A model generated the notes under the pieces. That model did no database searches. It was not told the DNA's origin and saw only the letters and a program-made list of their open reading frames with translations. The translations under genes and the position numbers were made by a program. DNA of 43,388 nucleotides from positions 1 to 43,388 of the forward strand of contig JAKANS010000027.1 of NCBI GenBank assembly GCA_021823625.1, in the 5' to 3' direction. This document shows, piece after piece, positions 32,471 to 42,800 of the stretch; the first letter of the stretch is position 1; the number at the start of each line of letters is the position of its first letter. Origin of the DNA: a bacterium (GTDB lineage: Bacteria; Verrucomicrobiota; Verrucomicrobiia; Limisphaerales; J093).

Positions 32471-33766
32471 TTAATAGGTGGCGCGGATGCCCAAGTAAGC
32501 GCGGTTGCGGTCGAACGTGCGGTTCGGAACGTCCGAGTCCAAACGGTCGAACAGATAGCCGGCATCGAAGGCAAGGTACTGGTTAAGCGTGTAGATCAAG
32601 CTGACGTCAGCCGAGTAGTAATTGTCCGTCTGGCCACCATAGCCCACGCCGGTGCTGCGGTAATCCATCATGCTCCACTGACCCCGGACGGTAGCCGTCA
32701 ACTTGGACGTGATCCGGTGGCTGAGACCTGCGTACAGGGTGGTCGATTCCGCGGCCAGCGTCACCCCGGAAAGGTTGTAGTCCACCGCGATGTCCGTGGC
32801 GGACAACCCGTGCTTGATGCCCAACTGAATTTGGGACCCTTCCGCGTACTTGTACCCCAAGGTCGCGTCGGCGTAGGGCACGGTGTAGTTCTCGCCCGCG
32901 TTGTAAAAATCCCCATACTCCACACCCGCGCGCAACTGGGCGTTCAACTGCGTCGTGAAGTCGTGGTCGAGGCCCAAGAAACCGAAGTGGTTCCGCGAGT
33001 TGCGGAAATCCGACATCGGAATGTTGCTAAGCGGCACCCCCGGAGCATAGGCCGGCACGATCAGGTACGAGTCCGCGGTGTGATCCACGTCTTCGAAGGA
33101 GTACCCCACCAGCGCGGTGGTGGTCGGCTGAATCAGGCGGCGGAAATCGACCGTCACCTTGTTCTCGATGCGGTCCAGTAGCGCCGAGCGGCTGCCGTCA
33201 CCATCCTGACTGTAGTTGTAATAGGTGTTCTCGTACCCAAGCCGATAGCCCCAGTGCTCGGTAAAACTGCCATTGAACCCGATGCCACCGTAGTTGCGCA
33301 GGTTGTTGCCTTCGGTCCGAACGAAGACAGCCGGCGCTGCCGCAGAGCCGAACGCCACCGACGGTTCGTCGGAATAGACGAAATTGTCGTGCAACTCAAT
33401 GCGGTACCGCTCCGAAAACTGGTGCGCCAGTTTCAGGCTCGCGGAGTGGTACATGTCCAGATTGTCGTTCTTCCGGGCTTCGTACCACCGGAGATCGAAA
33501 TCGTACCGCACGCCCAAGGTCGTCTGGTCCCGGAGCAGATTGGCACCAATCGACGGCGCGACCGAAAACCCCCAACTTTCCGCCTTCTGGTAAGGATATC
33601 CCGGCGTAGGGTTGCTGGGCGCCGTGTTGTAGTTGTCGTCGTAGAAGCCTCGCACCTTGGCGGAGACGCTCCACGGCTTGCTGACGGAAGGCTCACCTAC
33701 CGGCTGGGCGTCCATGGTGGCAACCCCAACGGCAGCAAGACCCGCACACGTGATCAGTCTTTTCAT
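32471..33766 (-). CDS. Outer-membrane beta-barrel protein of the exopolysaccharide locus
   Basis: About 431 residues. The signal peptide is MKRLITCAGLAAVGVATMDAQ. The rest has no helices but many alternating strands rich in Tyr/Asp/Thr with aromatic girdles: LGVRYDFDLRWYEARK, SERYRIELHDNFVYSD, WGYRLGYENTYYNYSQDG, ALVGYSFEDVDHTADSY, QLRAGVEYGDFYNAG and the terminal AYLGIRATY. The last residue is an aromatic, as expected of barrel proteins. It resembles barrel proteins found beside Wza/Wzc genes in EPS clusters; a role in secretion across the outer membrane is inferred. An upstream ATG at 33844 would add 26 non-signal residues. Confidence 0.85.
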   Translation of the reverse strand: MKRLITCAGLAAVGVATMDAQPVGEPSVSKPWSVSAKVRGFYDDNYNTAPSNPTPGYPYQKAESWGFSVAPSIGANLLRDQTTLGVRYDFDLRWYEARKNDNLDMYHSASLKLAHQFSERYRIELHDNFVYSDEPSVAFGSAAAPAVFVRTEGNNLRNYGGIGFNGSFTEHWGYRLGYENTYYNYSQDGDGSRSALLDRIENKVTVDFRRLIQPTTTALVGYSFEDVDHTADSYLIVPAYAPGVPLSNIPMSDFRNSRNHFGFLGLDHDFTTQLNAQLRAGVEYGDFYNAGENYTVPYADATLGYKYAEGSQIQLGIKHGLSATDIAVDYNLSGVTLAAESTTLYAGLSHRITSKLTATVRGQWSMMDYRSTGVGYGGQTDNYYSADVSLIYTLNQYLAFDAGYLFDRLDSDVPNRTFDRNRAYLGIRATY

Positions 33767-33820
33767 AAATTTCTCAGTTATTTGCGGCACGCAATCCCCG
33801 TGTCCATTTACTGTCACAAG

Positions 33821-35116
33821 ATGCGAAGGTTGTACGCGAGGCACAACCGCCTGTCAAACAGAAATCTCGGAGAATTTTTCAATGCGCCCTCAGGCCCCGT
33901 TTTCGCCAACGAATACCCCGTCAACCCTTTGGGCTGCCGCACCGGTGAATTCAGTCGCCAATCGCCACCCGACCCGGATAATTCCGCCGCAAAACCCGTG
34001 CGGCTCGTTTTCTCCAACTACGATTCGCCCCGCAACCCCTTTTACGGAGGGGGCGGCAGCGCCGCCATCCACGAGGTCGCCCGCCGACTCGCGCGGCAAC
34101 ACACCGTCGAGGTCGTGATCGGCCGCTACCGTGGCTGCCATTGGACCGAGCAGGACGGCGTCCGTTACCACCCTCTCGGCCCCGCTTGGGCGGGTCCCAA
34201 GCTCGGCCAATTGCTCTTTCAGTTCAGCCTGCCCGTGTGCCTGCGCCAAAAACCATTCGACGTCTGGTGCGAGAGCCTGACCCCGCCTTTTTCCACGGCC
34301 TGTCTGCAACACTTTGCCCGACAGCCCGTGGTGGCGCTCACGCAAATCCTGGGCGGCCAGGCCATGCGCCGCAAGTACCGCCTGCCTTTCGACCGCGTGG
34401 AACGGGCCGGCCTGCGGACTTACCGATGGGCGATCGCGACTTCCCAGTACCTCAGCACCCAGTTGCACGCTGCCAATCCACGCCTTCGCGTGGCCGTCAT
34501 TCCCAACGGCGTCAGCAGCGATTTGGTCCGCCTGGATTCGAGCCCGGGGGGGCGTCACATTCTTTTCCTGGGCCGAATCGACGTGGAGCAAAAGGGGCTC
34601 GATTTACTGCTCGAAGCGCTCGCCTCCGTCGCGGCTGCGCTGCCGCTGCCCGTGGTGCTCGCCGGCGGGGGCGACCCGGCCCAGGAGGCGTTTGTGGCCC
34701 GCCGCATTCGCGCACTCGATCTCGCCGAAAAGGTCCGCATGACAGGCCGGGTCCAGGGAACGGCCAAAGATCAGTTGCTCCGCGACGCTGCTTTTCTAGT
34801 GATGCCGTCGCGCTTCGAGGCCTCGCCGCTGGTGATGATCGAGGCGTTCTGCTATCGCCTGCCGGCGGTATTGTTCGGGATTCCCGAGCTGATCGAAGTC
34901 CCGGACACGTGCTGTCTGAAAGTCCCGCCCTTCGACGTTCCAGTTTTGGGCCAGGCCCTCCTGACTTTGGCGCGCGATCCAGTTCTGCGCCACACGATGG
35001 GCCAGGCCGCCAAGGCGTATGCGCATGCGTTCGACTGGGACGACCTTGCCCAGCGTTACGCCGATTTCTTTGAAACCGCCCGCCGGGAAAGCGTAAGCTC
35101 CGCCCCGCGCCGCTGA
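33821..35116 (+). CDS. Glycosyltransferase family 4 protein
   Basis: A GT-B fold sugar transferase. The first fold strand is VRLVFSNYDSPRNPFYGGGGS, whose GGGGSA binds the donor sugar region. The C-terminal half has VAVIPNGVSSDLV, ILFLGRIDVEQKGLDLLLEAL, VRMTGRVQGTAKDQLL and FLVMPSRFEASPLVMIEAF, the E-x7-E donor-binding pattern. It most likely adds a sugar to the polysaccharide repeat unit. The ATG at 33821 leaves about 59 residues before the fold that look non-coding; a GTG at 33998 begins exactly at the fold and may be the real start. The divergent barrel gene begins 54 bases to the left of 33821. Confidence 0.88.
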   Translation: MRRLYARHNRLSNRNLGEFFNAPSGPVFANEYPVNPLGCRTGEFSRQSPPDPDNSAAKPVRLVFSNYDSPRNPFYGGGGSAAIHEVARRLARQHTVEVVIGRYRGCHWTEQDGVRYHPLGPAWAGPKLGQLLFQFSLPVCLRQKPFDVWCESLTPPFSTACLQHFARQPVVALTQILGGQAMRRKYRLPFDRVERAGLRTYRWAIATSQYLSTQLHAANPRLRVAVIPNGVSSDLVRLDSSPGGRHILFLGRIDVEQKGLDLLLEALASVAAALPLPVVLAGGGDPAQEAFVARRIRALDLAEKVRMTGRVQGTAKDQLLRDAAFLVMPSRFEASPLVMIEAFCYRLPAVLFGIPELIEVPDTCCLKVPPFDVPVLGQALLTLARDPVLRHTMGQAAKAYAHAFDWDDLAQRYADFFETARRESVSSAPRR

Positions 35117-35131
35117 ACCGGCTGCGCCGCC

Positions 35132-35662
35132 ATGAGCCTCAAATTGAACCTCGGTTGCGGGCAGAAGTACCTGCCCGGCTACGTCAACTGCGACGTGCTG
35201 CCCCATGTCCGGGCGGACCGGTACTTCGACCTCGACCGCCCGCCGTACCCGTTTGCCGACGACTCCGTGGACGAGGTGTTCATGGACAATGTGCTCGAAC
35301 ACCTCGAGGACGTGGTGGCCGTGATGGGCGAGCTGCATCGCCTCCTGCGCCCCGGAGGGCGGTTGCGCATCCTGGTGCCGTACGCGAAAAGCGACTGGGC
35401 GCTCCAAGACCCCACTCACAAACATTTCTTCACCGAGCAGACGATGAACTACTTTTGCGAAGGTTGGCCGTACAGTTACTATGTGCCTTTCCGGTTCAAA
35501 CTGCTCGAAGCGCGTCTTTATTCCGACGCCCTGAATTTCCGCCAACGCCTGCGCAACCTCATCCCCTTCCGGTCCGTCCTCCGCTACTTCCTGTACAACC
35601 TGTACGACGGCGTGTCTTTCGAACTCGAAAAACTGCCGGCGCCCGCCAAACCCGGTGCCTGA
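35132..35662 (+). CDS. Class I SAM-dependent methyltransferase
   Basis: A 176-residue methyltransferase of the Methyltransf_11 type: LKLNLGCGQKYLPGYVNCD (motif I, GCG), the acidic Asp in ADRYFDLDRPPYPFADDSVDE, MDNVLEHLEDVVAVMGELHR and LLRPGGRLRILVPYA. It is shorter than most free-standing enzymes and probably modifies a sugar or glycolipid, judging by its place 16 bases after a glycosyltransferase and 7 bases before a YfhO-like gene. The target is not readable from sequence. Confidence 0.88.
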   Translation: MSLKLNLGCGQKYLPGYVNCDVLPHVRADRYFDLDRPPYPFADDSVDEVFMDNVLEHLEDVVAVMGELHRLLRPGGRLRILVPYAKSDWALQDPTHKHFFTEQTMNYFCEGWPYSYYVPFRFKLLEARLYSDALNFRQRLRNLIPFRSVLRYFLYNLYDGVSFELEKLPAPAKPGA

Positions 35663-35669
35663 TCCCGCG

Positions 35670-38264
35670 ATGAAACCCACCGAACCTTCGGTCCCCACGC
35701 CCTCAGCCGGCCGCGCCCTGCCGGGCATCGTCCTGGCCCTGGCCGCCGTGCTCCTGGCCTTGTTCGCCCGCAGTTTCGAGGCGGGGCAAATCCTGTTCTC
35801 GAGCGACGGCCCGCTGGGCGCCAATGCCGCCGCCTACGCCGCCCTGCCCGGCGCCTTCGCCGGCATGTGGCAGGACCTCAACTGGGTCGGCGGCTACGTG
35901 GGCAGCGCATTTCCGAGCCTGACCTATTTCCTTTTGTGGGCCTTGGGCCCGCTGTGGTTCGCGAAGCTGTACGCGCCGGTGTCGCTGTTCGTGCTCGGGT
36001 TTTCGGCGTGGCTCTTCTGCCGCCAACTCGGATTTCGTCCGGTCGTGTGCCTGCTCGCCGGCCTGGCCGCCGCGTTGAACTCCGACTTTTTTTCTTACGC
36101 CTGCTGGGGTTTGGGCACGCACGCGCTCGCTGTGGCCAGTACGTTCCTCGCGCTGGCGGCGCTGGCCACGCCGGCCACGAAACGCGAGTGGCTCAAAGGC
36201 GTGCTGGCCGGCGCGGCGGTCGGCATGGCGGTCATGGAAGGGTTCGACAGCGGGGCGATTCTCAGCTTGTACGTCGCCGCCTTTGCGTTGTTCCAAGCGT
36301 GGCATCGGCCGGGCGCTGCCGCCCGGCGCGTTCTGGCGGGCGTGAGCCGCACGGCGTTAGTCGCGGTGGCCGCCGGCGTGGTCGCGGCCCAGGCCTTGAC
36401 GGTGCTCATCGGCACCCAAATCCAGGGCGTTGCCGGCATGCAGCAGGACCAAAAAACCAAGGCCCAGCGCTGGGACGAAGCCACCACTTGGAGCCTGCCA
36501 AAGATCGAAACCCTGCGGACGCTGATCGCCGGCCTTTACGGCTATCGGATGGAAACCCCCAACGGCGGCAACTACTGGGGCCGGGTCGGCGAAATGCCCA
36601 GCCACTCAGACCTCCAGCCGCGCCATTCCGGGGCCGGACACTACGCCGGAGTGCCGGTCGTGGTGCTCGCGTTTTGGGCCTTCTTTCAATCGCTGCGGCG
36701 CAAAGGCAGCGCCTTCACCGACACCGAGCGACGGTTCGTGTGGTTTTGGGCGGGGGCAGCGCTGATTTCGCTCCTGCTCGCCTGGGGCCGGCACGCGCCG
36801 TTTTACCAACTCGTTTACGCGCTGCCGTTCTTCTCGACCATCCGAAACCCGATCAAGTTCCTGCACCCATTCAGCCTCTCGCTGATTGTGCTGTTCGCGT
36901 ACGGCGCGGAGGCACTCTGGCGCGCGCAAGTCGCGAAAGCCGCCGACTCCGTTCAGTCCCTCAAAGTCCGCTTCAAGACTGCCTGGGCGACCGCCTCCGC
37001 CTTTGATCGCCGCTGGCTGACTGGATTGATCCTCGCCGTGGGTGCGAGCCTCTTGGGTTGGCTGCTTTACGCCTCTTCGCGCCGCGAACTCGAAGCTTAC
37101 TTGGCGAGAGCGGTTTCGCCCGACCAGGCTCCGGCCATCGCGAGCTTCAGCCTGATCGAAACCGGCTGGTTCGTCCTGTTCCTGGCGTTGACGGTGGCCG
37201 TGCTAGCGCTCGTGTTTAGCGGCGTGCTGGCGGGTCGGCGCGCGCGCTGGGCCGGCATCTGCCTGGGCCTGCTGCTGGTGGTGGACCTCGCCCGCGCCAA
37301 CCGGCCGTGGATCGTCTATTGGAACTTCGACGACAAGTACGCGGCCAACCCGGTTTTTGAGGCGCTCCGGAAGGACGCCTATGAGCACCGCATGGCCGTG
37401 CTGCCACTCCAAATCAACAAGGAGCTGGCGTTGCTCCAACAGCTCTATCAGGTGGAATGGCTCCAGAATGCCTTCCGGTATTTCAACATCCAATCGCTCG
37501 ACATCGTCCAAGACCCACGACAAAGCATCGACAACAAAGTCTATCGCGGAGTCTTCCAGGGTGAAAACGTGGGCTTGTACCCGCGGCTCTGGCAACTCAC
37601 GAACACGCGGTATCTCCTCGGCCTGAGCGGCCTGGCGGACGCCTTGTTGAATCCGCAACTCGATCCGGTCCAAAAGCGCTTCCGCGAGGCGCTGCCGTTT
37701 GGCCTGATCCAAGACAAGGCCGGCGGCGCCATCCAGGTGGTCACGAACACGCCAGGGCCGTTCGCGGTGATTGAATTCACGGGTGCCTTGCCGCGCGCGA
37801 AACTGTATTCGCACTGGCAAATCGTCACCAACGGCACCGACACCCTCCAACGGCTGGCGGATCCCGCGTTCGATCCGAACCAAACCGTGCTGATCGCGCC
37901 GGCCGACGGCTTGCCAACGCCTGCCGGCAACACCAACGCCTACGCCGGCACCGTGACGTTTGCCCGCTACGCGCCCAAACGCCTCACGCTCAAAACGCAG
38001 TCGGAAGCGCCGGCGATCCTGCTCCTCAACGACAAGTTCGATCCAAACTGGACCGCCACCGTGGACGGCCAGCCGCAATCGATTTTGCGCGCGAATTTCC
38101 TCATGCAAGGCGTCGCACTCCCGGCCGGCGCCCACACGGTCGAGTTCGCCTTTCACGTGTCCTTGCTGCCGCTTTGGGTGAGCCTGGTGGGGCTGGCAGT
38201 CACCCTCGCGCTCGTCGGGTGGCTCGGTTGGGAACGCCGCGCGGCACCGGCAACGGCAGCTTGA
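35670..38264 (+). CDS. YfhO-like polytopic membrane protein
   Basis: About 864 residues with twelve or more hydrophobic segments in the first 550 and a soluble C-terminal part. The lumenal loop signature FSSDGPLGANAAAYAALPG and the helix-loop pairs are in the style of GT-C glycosyltransferases. The end, LLNDKFDPNWTATVDGQPQS, RANFLMQGVALPAGAHTVEF and a final membrane helix, is the C-terminal hallmark of YfhO-family proteins. YfhO is linked to glycosylation of wall or lipid-linked sugars in Firmicutes; here it probably transfers a sugar in EPS or O-glycan assembly. The ATG at 35670 is preferred over the GTG at 35655 that overlaps the methyltransferase. Confidence 0.8.
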   Translation: MKPTEPSVPTPSAGRALPGIVLALAAVLLALFARSFEAGQILFSSDGPLGANAAAYAALPGAFAGMWQDLNWVGGYVGSAFPSLTYFLLWALGPLWFAKLYAPVSLFVLGFSAWLFCRQLGFRPVVCLLAGLAAALNSDFFSYACWGLGTHALAVASTFLALAALATPATKREWLKGVLAGAAVGMAVMEGFDSGAILSLYVAAFALFQAWHRPGAAARRVLAGVSRTALVAVAAGVVAAQALTVLIGTQIQGVAGMQQDQKTKAQRWDEATTWSLPKIETLRTLIAGLYGYRMETPNGGNYWGRVGEMPSHSDLQPRHSGAGHYAGVPVVVLAFWAFFQSLRRKGSAFTDTERRFVWFWAGAALISLLLAWGRHAPFYQLVYALPFFSTIRNPIKFLHPFSLSLIVLFAYGAEALWRAQVAKAADSVQSLKVRFKTAWATASAFDRRWLTGLILAVGASLLGWLLYASSRRELEAYLARAVSPDQAPAIASFSLIETGWFVLFLALTVAVLALVFSGVLAGRRARWAGICLGLLLVVDLARANRPWIVYWNFDDKYAANPVFEALRKDAYEHRMAVLPLQINKELALLQQLYQVEWLQNAFRYFNIQSLDIVQDPRQSIDNKVYRGVFQGENVGLYPRLWQLTNTRYLLGLSGLADALLNPQLDPVQKRFREALPFGLIQDKAGGAIQVVTNTPGPFAVIEFTGALPRAKLYSHWQIVTNGTDTLQRLADPAFDPNQTVLIAPADGLPTPAGNTNAYAGTVTFARYAPKRLTLKTQSEAPAILLLNDKFDPNWTATVDGQPQSILRANFLMQGVALPAGAHTVEFAFHVSLLPLWVSLVGLAVTLALVGWLGWERRAAPATAA

Positions 38265-38309
38265 GCGGCGGCCTGGCTATTTCACGCGCTGCACAAAACC
38301 GCGCCCCGT

Positions 38310-38377
38310 CGGAGCGCCGGTGTCCAACCGGCCTCGGGGATTCGGACGCGGAAGGCCGACCGCAAGTCGGCGCTCCG
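38310..38377. repeat. Inverted repeat after the YfhO-like gene
   Basis: CGGAGCGCCG (38310-38319) and CGGCGCTCCG (38368-38377) are exact reverse complements. Inside are smaller hairpins, including GCCGAC/GTCGGC over CGCAA near 38355-38371. It fills most of the gap between two convergent gene groups. It resembles the GC-rich hairpin units after polA (5050-5163) but is not identical. Confidence 0.65.
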
Positions 38378-38433
38378 TCTGTCGGCGTGTGAAACGTCCG
38401 GGCCAGCCCGCAGAATCCGGTCAGCCGCGCCGT

Positions 38434-38853
38434 TCAAGGCGCTGGCGGCGGGGGCAGGGTAGCGTTCGTGCCCAATATTTTCGGCGCCCCGGCCTTGCCG
38501 CGGTGCTCGTGCTCGCGCAAGCGCTTCTGCTGGTCCGGCGTTAAGAACGGCTCGATCCGGCGATAATCCCGTTCCATGAGGGCGCGGATGCGTTCGAAGG
38601 TTTCATGGTGAATCTTCTCCGCTTCCGCGGTGCCCGCTTCGACGATGGGGCGAATTTGTCCAACCTGTTGTTCCGTCAACGCCAGATCGGACGTCAGCCA
38701 TTCCATGATGCGGTCCGCCATCGCGCGCGGGTCCGGCGGGCGGAAGAACGCGCGCCGTCCCAAATCGAAGCCGACGAATCCGCCCGCGAGCGCGCCGACC
38801 AGAAAGACCGCCACCACGTAGGCCGCCGCCTTGGCTTTGGACGCGGGATTCAC
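38434..38853 (-). CDS. Spy/CpxP-like periplasmic protein, membrane-anchored
   Basis: A 139-residue protein. A membrane anchor or signal segment (AAYVVAVFLVGALAGGFVGF) is followed by an all-helical periplasmic part with LALTEQQVGQIRPIVEAGTAE, FERIRALMERDYRR and FLTPDQQKRLREHEHR, the LTxxQxxxI and LTPxQxxxL pattern of Spy, CpxP and the heavy-metal sensor CnrX. The start is GTG at 38853, overlapping the stop of the anti-sigma-like gene by four bases. In the sigma/anti-sigma setting it is probably a stress or metal sensor in the style of CnrX/RsrX; metal-binding residues are not evident. Confidence 0.75.
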   Translation of the reverse strand: MNPASKAKAAAYVVAVFLVGALAGGFVGFDLGRRAFFRPPDPRAMADRIMEWLTSDLALTEQQVGQIRPIVEAGTAEAEKIHHETFERIRALMERDYRRIEPFLTPDQQKRLREHEHRGKAGAPKILGTNATLPPPPAP

Positions 38854-39143
38854 GGCAGGACGGCGAGATTGGCAATGGCGTTGGCTGTGGTGTACACATC
38901 GGCCGAGCGACCGGGCATGCGGTTGACGCTCAAGGCCACGACGGCCAGCGCGATGATCCCGGCGAACGCCAGCCCCCGCCGGAACATCCGCAGCCAATCC
39001 ACGTCGTCACGCTCGACCGGCCCGCGCCGCCAGACACGCAAAATGCGGGCTTCGGTGGTGAGCGACAGGCGCGGTTCCTCCGCCGCCGGCCAGGCTGCGG
39101 CCGCCGCTCGCAGGAGCCGCTCCAAAGGATCTGTGTTTTTCAT
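38850..39143 (-). CDS. Small membrane protein, probable anti-sigma factor
   Basis: A 97-residue protein with a cytosolic part (MKNTDPLERLLRAAAAAWPA, TEARILRVWRRGP) and one transmembrane segment (GLAFAGIIALAVVALSV), then a short periplasmic tail. It starts in an ATGA overlap with the ECF sigma gene and ends in an overlap with the Spy-like gene. It has no clear anti-sigma domain, so the role rests on gene order and topology, like CnrY-type proteins. A longer frame to 39233 exists but would run into the sigma gene. Confidence 0.6.
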   Translation of the reverse strand: MKNTDPLERLLRAAAAAWPAAEEPRLSLTTEARILRVWRRGPVERDDVDWLRMFRRGLAFAGIIALAVVALSVNRMPGRSADVYTTANAIANLAVLP

Positions 39144-39727
39144 TTTAGCTTGGTCTCCATCAAGGCGCGGAGGTGTTTGCGGAGCTTCTGCCGCGCGCGG
39201 AAGGCCCGCACCCGCACCAGCGTGGTGCTCCACCCGGTCAGGCCGCGGATTTCCTCCAGCGTGCGCCCTTCCAAGTGTAGCAGCGTGACGACCAGGCGGT
39301 CTTGCGGCCCCAGACGATCCAGCAGTTTCTCGACCAACTCGCGCGACGCCAGGCTCTGGGCCGCCGTCAAGTCCGCTTCATTCGCCGCCAGGCTGCGCAC
39401 GACTTCTTCCTGCTCCTCGCTCAAGTCAGCCCAGCGCAACTCCGGGCGCACCCGCTCGCGCTGCAACTCGTTGATGCAGGTGTTCACCGCAATGCGCGAG
39501 ATCCAATGCTCCAGCGGCACCGCGCTCGAAAACTGGTGCAGTTTGGCGAACACCTTCATGAACACGTTTTGCACCAAGTCTTCTTCGGCGGTCCGGCGCG
39601 GCAGATGCGAGCGCACGATCCGCAGAATAACCGGGTAAAGGTGCCGGACCAAATCGCGGGCGGCGGCTTCATCGCCTTGCCGCACCCGTTCGACGCAGGC
39701 CCGGGCGTCCCAACTCGGTTCATCCAT
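39140..39727 (-). CDS. ECF-type RNA polymerase sigma factor
   Basis: A 195-residue sigma-70 family protein of the ECF type, with only regions 2 and 4. Region 2 contains AEEDLVQNVFMKVFAKLHQF and WISRIAVNTCINELQR; region 4 contains LGPQDRLVVTLLHLEGRTLEEIRGLTGWSTTLVRVRAFRAR in sequence (helix-turn-helix TLEEIRGLTGWS then RVRAFRARQKLRKHL). It directs transcription of a small regulon when freed from its anti-sigma factor. It heads the three-gene run ECF, anti-sigma-like and Spy-like, all overlapping by four bases. The 138 bases before it hold nothing else I can support. Confidence 0.93.
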   Translation of the reverse strand: MDEPSWDARACVERVRQGDEAAARDLVRHLYPVILRIVRSHLPRRTAEEDLVQNVFMKVFAKLHQFSSAVPLEHWISRIAVNTCINELQRERVRPELRWADLSEEQEEVVRSLAANEADLTAAQSLASRELVEKLLDRLGPQDRLVVTLLHLEGRTLEEIRGLTGWSTTLVRVRAFRARQKLRKHLRALMETKLK

Positions 39728-39865
39728 AGGAAGTCCGGCGTGGCCATGTCAGGCATTGATGACCGCCCACGCCCATCCAGAGTTACAAAGGATGCAGTGT
39801 GTCCGACATTTCAAGGTTCAGGCAAGATCGACCGCGGCGCGCGGCCGTGACAAGCCGCGAGAAGG

Positions 39866-42800
39866 TCACTTCGCGGCCTGGCCGGGCACGACCAGCCGGT
39901 AAAACCGCTGGCCGGGCGGCCGCGCGGTCGGGTCCGCGACCTCGACCACCCGCGTCGCCTGCGAGTCCGCGGAGATGGCCGGCACCCCCGCGAGCCGATG
40001 CCACTCGCCGGTGTCCACCGCGTCGCGGTAGAGCACCGAGTAAGTCCGGTTGGCCACGGCGCGAAAGCGCAACACCGCGCCGCCGGCGCTTTCGATGCGC
40101 TCGACTTCGAGCCGGCTGGTCGCCTCGCGCGGATCGGTCCCGGCGAGGAACTCCTCCCGGTTGGTTGCCCCGTCGTTGTCCGCATCGGCCGACGCGTCGT
40201 TTGGGTTCTTGGAATCGAAGCCGTGCGCAGTTTCGTAATCGTCCGGCAGACCGTCGCCATCGGTGTCCGCCACATCCACGACGGCGAGGTGGACCGTCTG
40301 GCTGGCAATGCCCGGCAACGGCCGGACGCGATTGACGATCGCGACGTTGTAATCGCCGGTGTCGCCGGGCTGGAGGTTACCCAGTGTGAGAAAGTCCACG
40401 TGAGCCGCCGCGGTGTGGCGGACCAGCACGGTGCCATTCTTTTGCCATTGGTAACCGATGGGCAATTCGGCCGCGTTCGTCACCGCCACACTGAACGTGA
40501 CCGGCCCGCCGCGGGCACCGGTGAGTGCCACCGGCTGTTGCACGATTACCGGGTCCACCACGACCCGCAGATGCGCGGCCAGGCTCACGGCGGTCAGGGT
40601 GCCATCGCTGACCAGCACGTCGTACTCGCCGGCGTCGGTGGCTTGCGCGGCAGCCACGGTGAAAGTCGCTTGGGTTGCTCCGGACAACGGCACGCCATCG
40701 CGGCGCCATTGGTACGAAAGCGGTGCGGCGCCGGCAGCGGCCACGGAAAAATTCACCGCGTCGCTGGCGTTGGCGTCCACCGACGCGGGTGGCTGCACAA
40801 TGCTCGGCGGGGTGGCGATCAGCACCCGCGCGCGTACGCTGTCGATGGCAGCCTGTTCGTTCCAGACCACCACCTGATACTCGCCCGACTGCGCCGGCAG
40901 CACGCTGTTCATCGTAAGCGTGGCCGCGGTCGCATCCGGCAAGCGCTCGCCGTCACGTCGCCATTGGTAACGCAGCGTGCCCGTGCCGGTGGCGGTCACG
41001 GACAACGTCACGTCCGCGCCGGGCAGCGTGGTCTGGGCCAGCGGTTGCCGGACAATCACCGGCGGGGGCGCGCTCACCAACGCGCGGCCCGGCGTGGGCG
41101 GAGCGGCGGTCCAATTCGTCGGGTCGTTGCTGTAAGCGGACTCGTCCAACCGCTGAAGCGAGAAGCCCAGTCCATCCGCCGCCCCCGGCCAGGGCGCTTC
41201 GTCGCGGTAGGCGACCCGGTCGATCAGCACGTCCGTCTCGACGTACCCGACGCCGTAATTGCGAACCACATCGGGCTGGGTCAGTTCCACGCGGTTGTGA
41301 TCGTTCGCGAGTTTGCCCGCGAACGGTCCGAAGAGCCGGGTGCCTGGGTCCAAACCGTATGCCGCGCGGAAGCCGGCGGCGAAATCCGGTTGCGTTGCCG
41401 GATCGAAGCTCACCACCAGCACGCGCTCGCCAGCCGCGAGGAACGTGCTCGTCGGGAACGCGAACCGGACCGCGTCGCGGAGACGCCACGTGTTGGTCGG
41501 CGCGTTCGGATCGAACAGCGGAACCGCGGCGCCGCTCAGATTGTGAAGTTCGATGAATTCATGCTCAGTGTTGTCCCAGTAAGCGGCGTTCGTGAACACG
41601 TCCGGCGGGTGGTACATGACTTCGCCGATCACCACCGGGCCGACTTTCGGGCCGACGTTGCTGGCGCCGAGGCTGCGTGCCGCCTGCCGCACGAATTGTT
41701 CCTCGCCAGTGCTGGTCACGTACCGGCCAAGGCTTTCGCCGTTCAGCGTCGCGCCGAACGGGAAGCCGTGGACGTACCCCGTCAATTGCCCCGCCGCGTC
41801 GGCCGACAGCAAGTACGCCTCGTCGCCGGAAGCGCGCAGGGCGAAGCTGGGCGGCACGCCGGGCGTAGGGTTGAAATCTTGCTCGGTGAAGACCGCGAAG
41901 CCACCGGCCGGGAGCACCGTGCCGGCTGGGATGCGAAACTTGGGCGTGCGCCGATCGTCGGTGAGGTACCAACCGCTGATGTCCGCCGGCGTCGCAGTCG
42001 GGTTGAACAGCTCGATCGAGCCCAGCAATGGCGGGTCGGTGTGCGCCAGCACTTCGTTGACGAGCACGCGCGGGATCGGCGGCACCGGCGGCTCGGGCTC
42101 GCCCGGCGTGCCGCCCGGCACAGTGCCGGTGCGCCAACCGCTGGCCGTGCTCCACAGCGCTGCAGCCTGCATCACATCGGCCGCCACCAGCGCGAAGCCG
42201 AGGCCGTCCGTCGCCGGGCACCACGCCGGGTCGTACTTGAAATCAAGCACGGTTTCCCGCATCGGCCCGACCAGGCGCAAACGTTCGCCATCGTTGTCCA
42301 GACTCCCGGTGTACTCGCCAGCGACGCCCGGCACCTGGCCGTAACGGCGGGCAAAAGCGGCCGCGTTCCTGACCAGCACCACCCGCGCGCCGGGAGCAAG
42401 CGTGGCCACCCGGCCGGTGGCAAAGGCGAACTGGAAGCCCTCGACAAATTGAAACCCGCGCAAGTCGAGCGGCGCGGTCCCGCGGTTCTTGAGTTCGATG
42501 AACTCGAAATCGCTCGCCTCATTTGTGTCGGTGACCGCCGGCCGGGCGGGACGGTACATCAGTTCGGTCACGATCAGCGCCGGCGTTTCGGCCACGAACG
42601 TCGCCGCCGTCGGGCCGCTCCATTTTGTGCCGCTCCGCACGCGCGCCACCACGCGGCAGTTGCCGGGCAGCGTAATCGGCCCGGCGTAAGCCTTGGCCGG
42701 CGCGGCGATGCCGCCGCCGGGAGCGCGCGGGTCCGCGCCGTCGAGCGTGTAATAAACGGTGCCGGTCGCCGCGCTGAGGGTCAGCGGCAAACCCGGCGAG

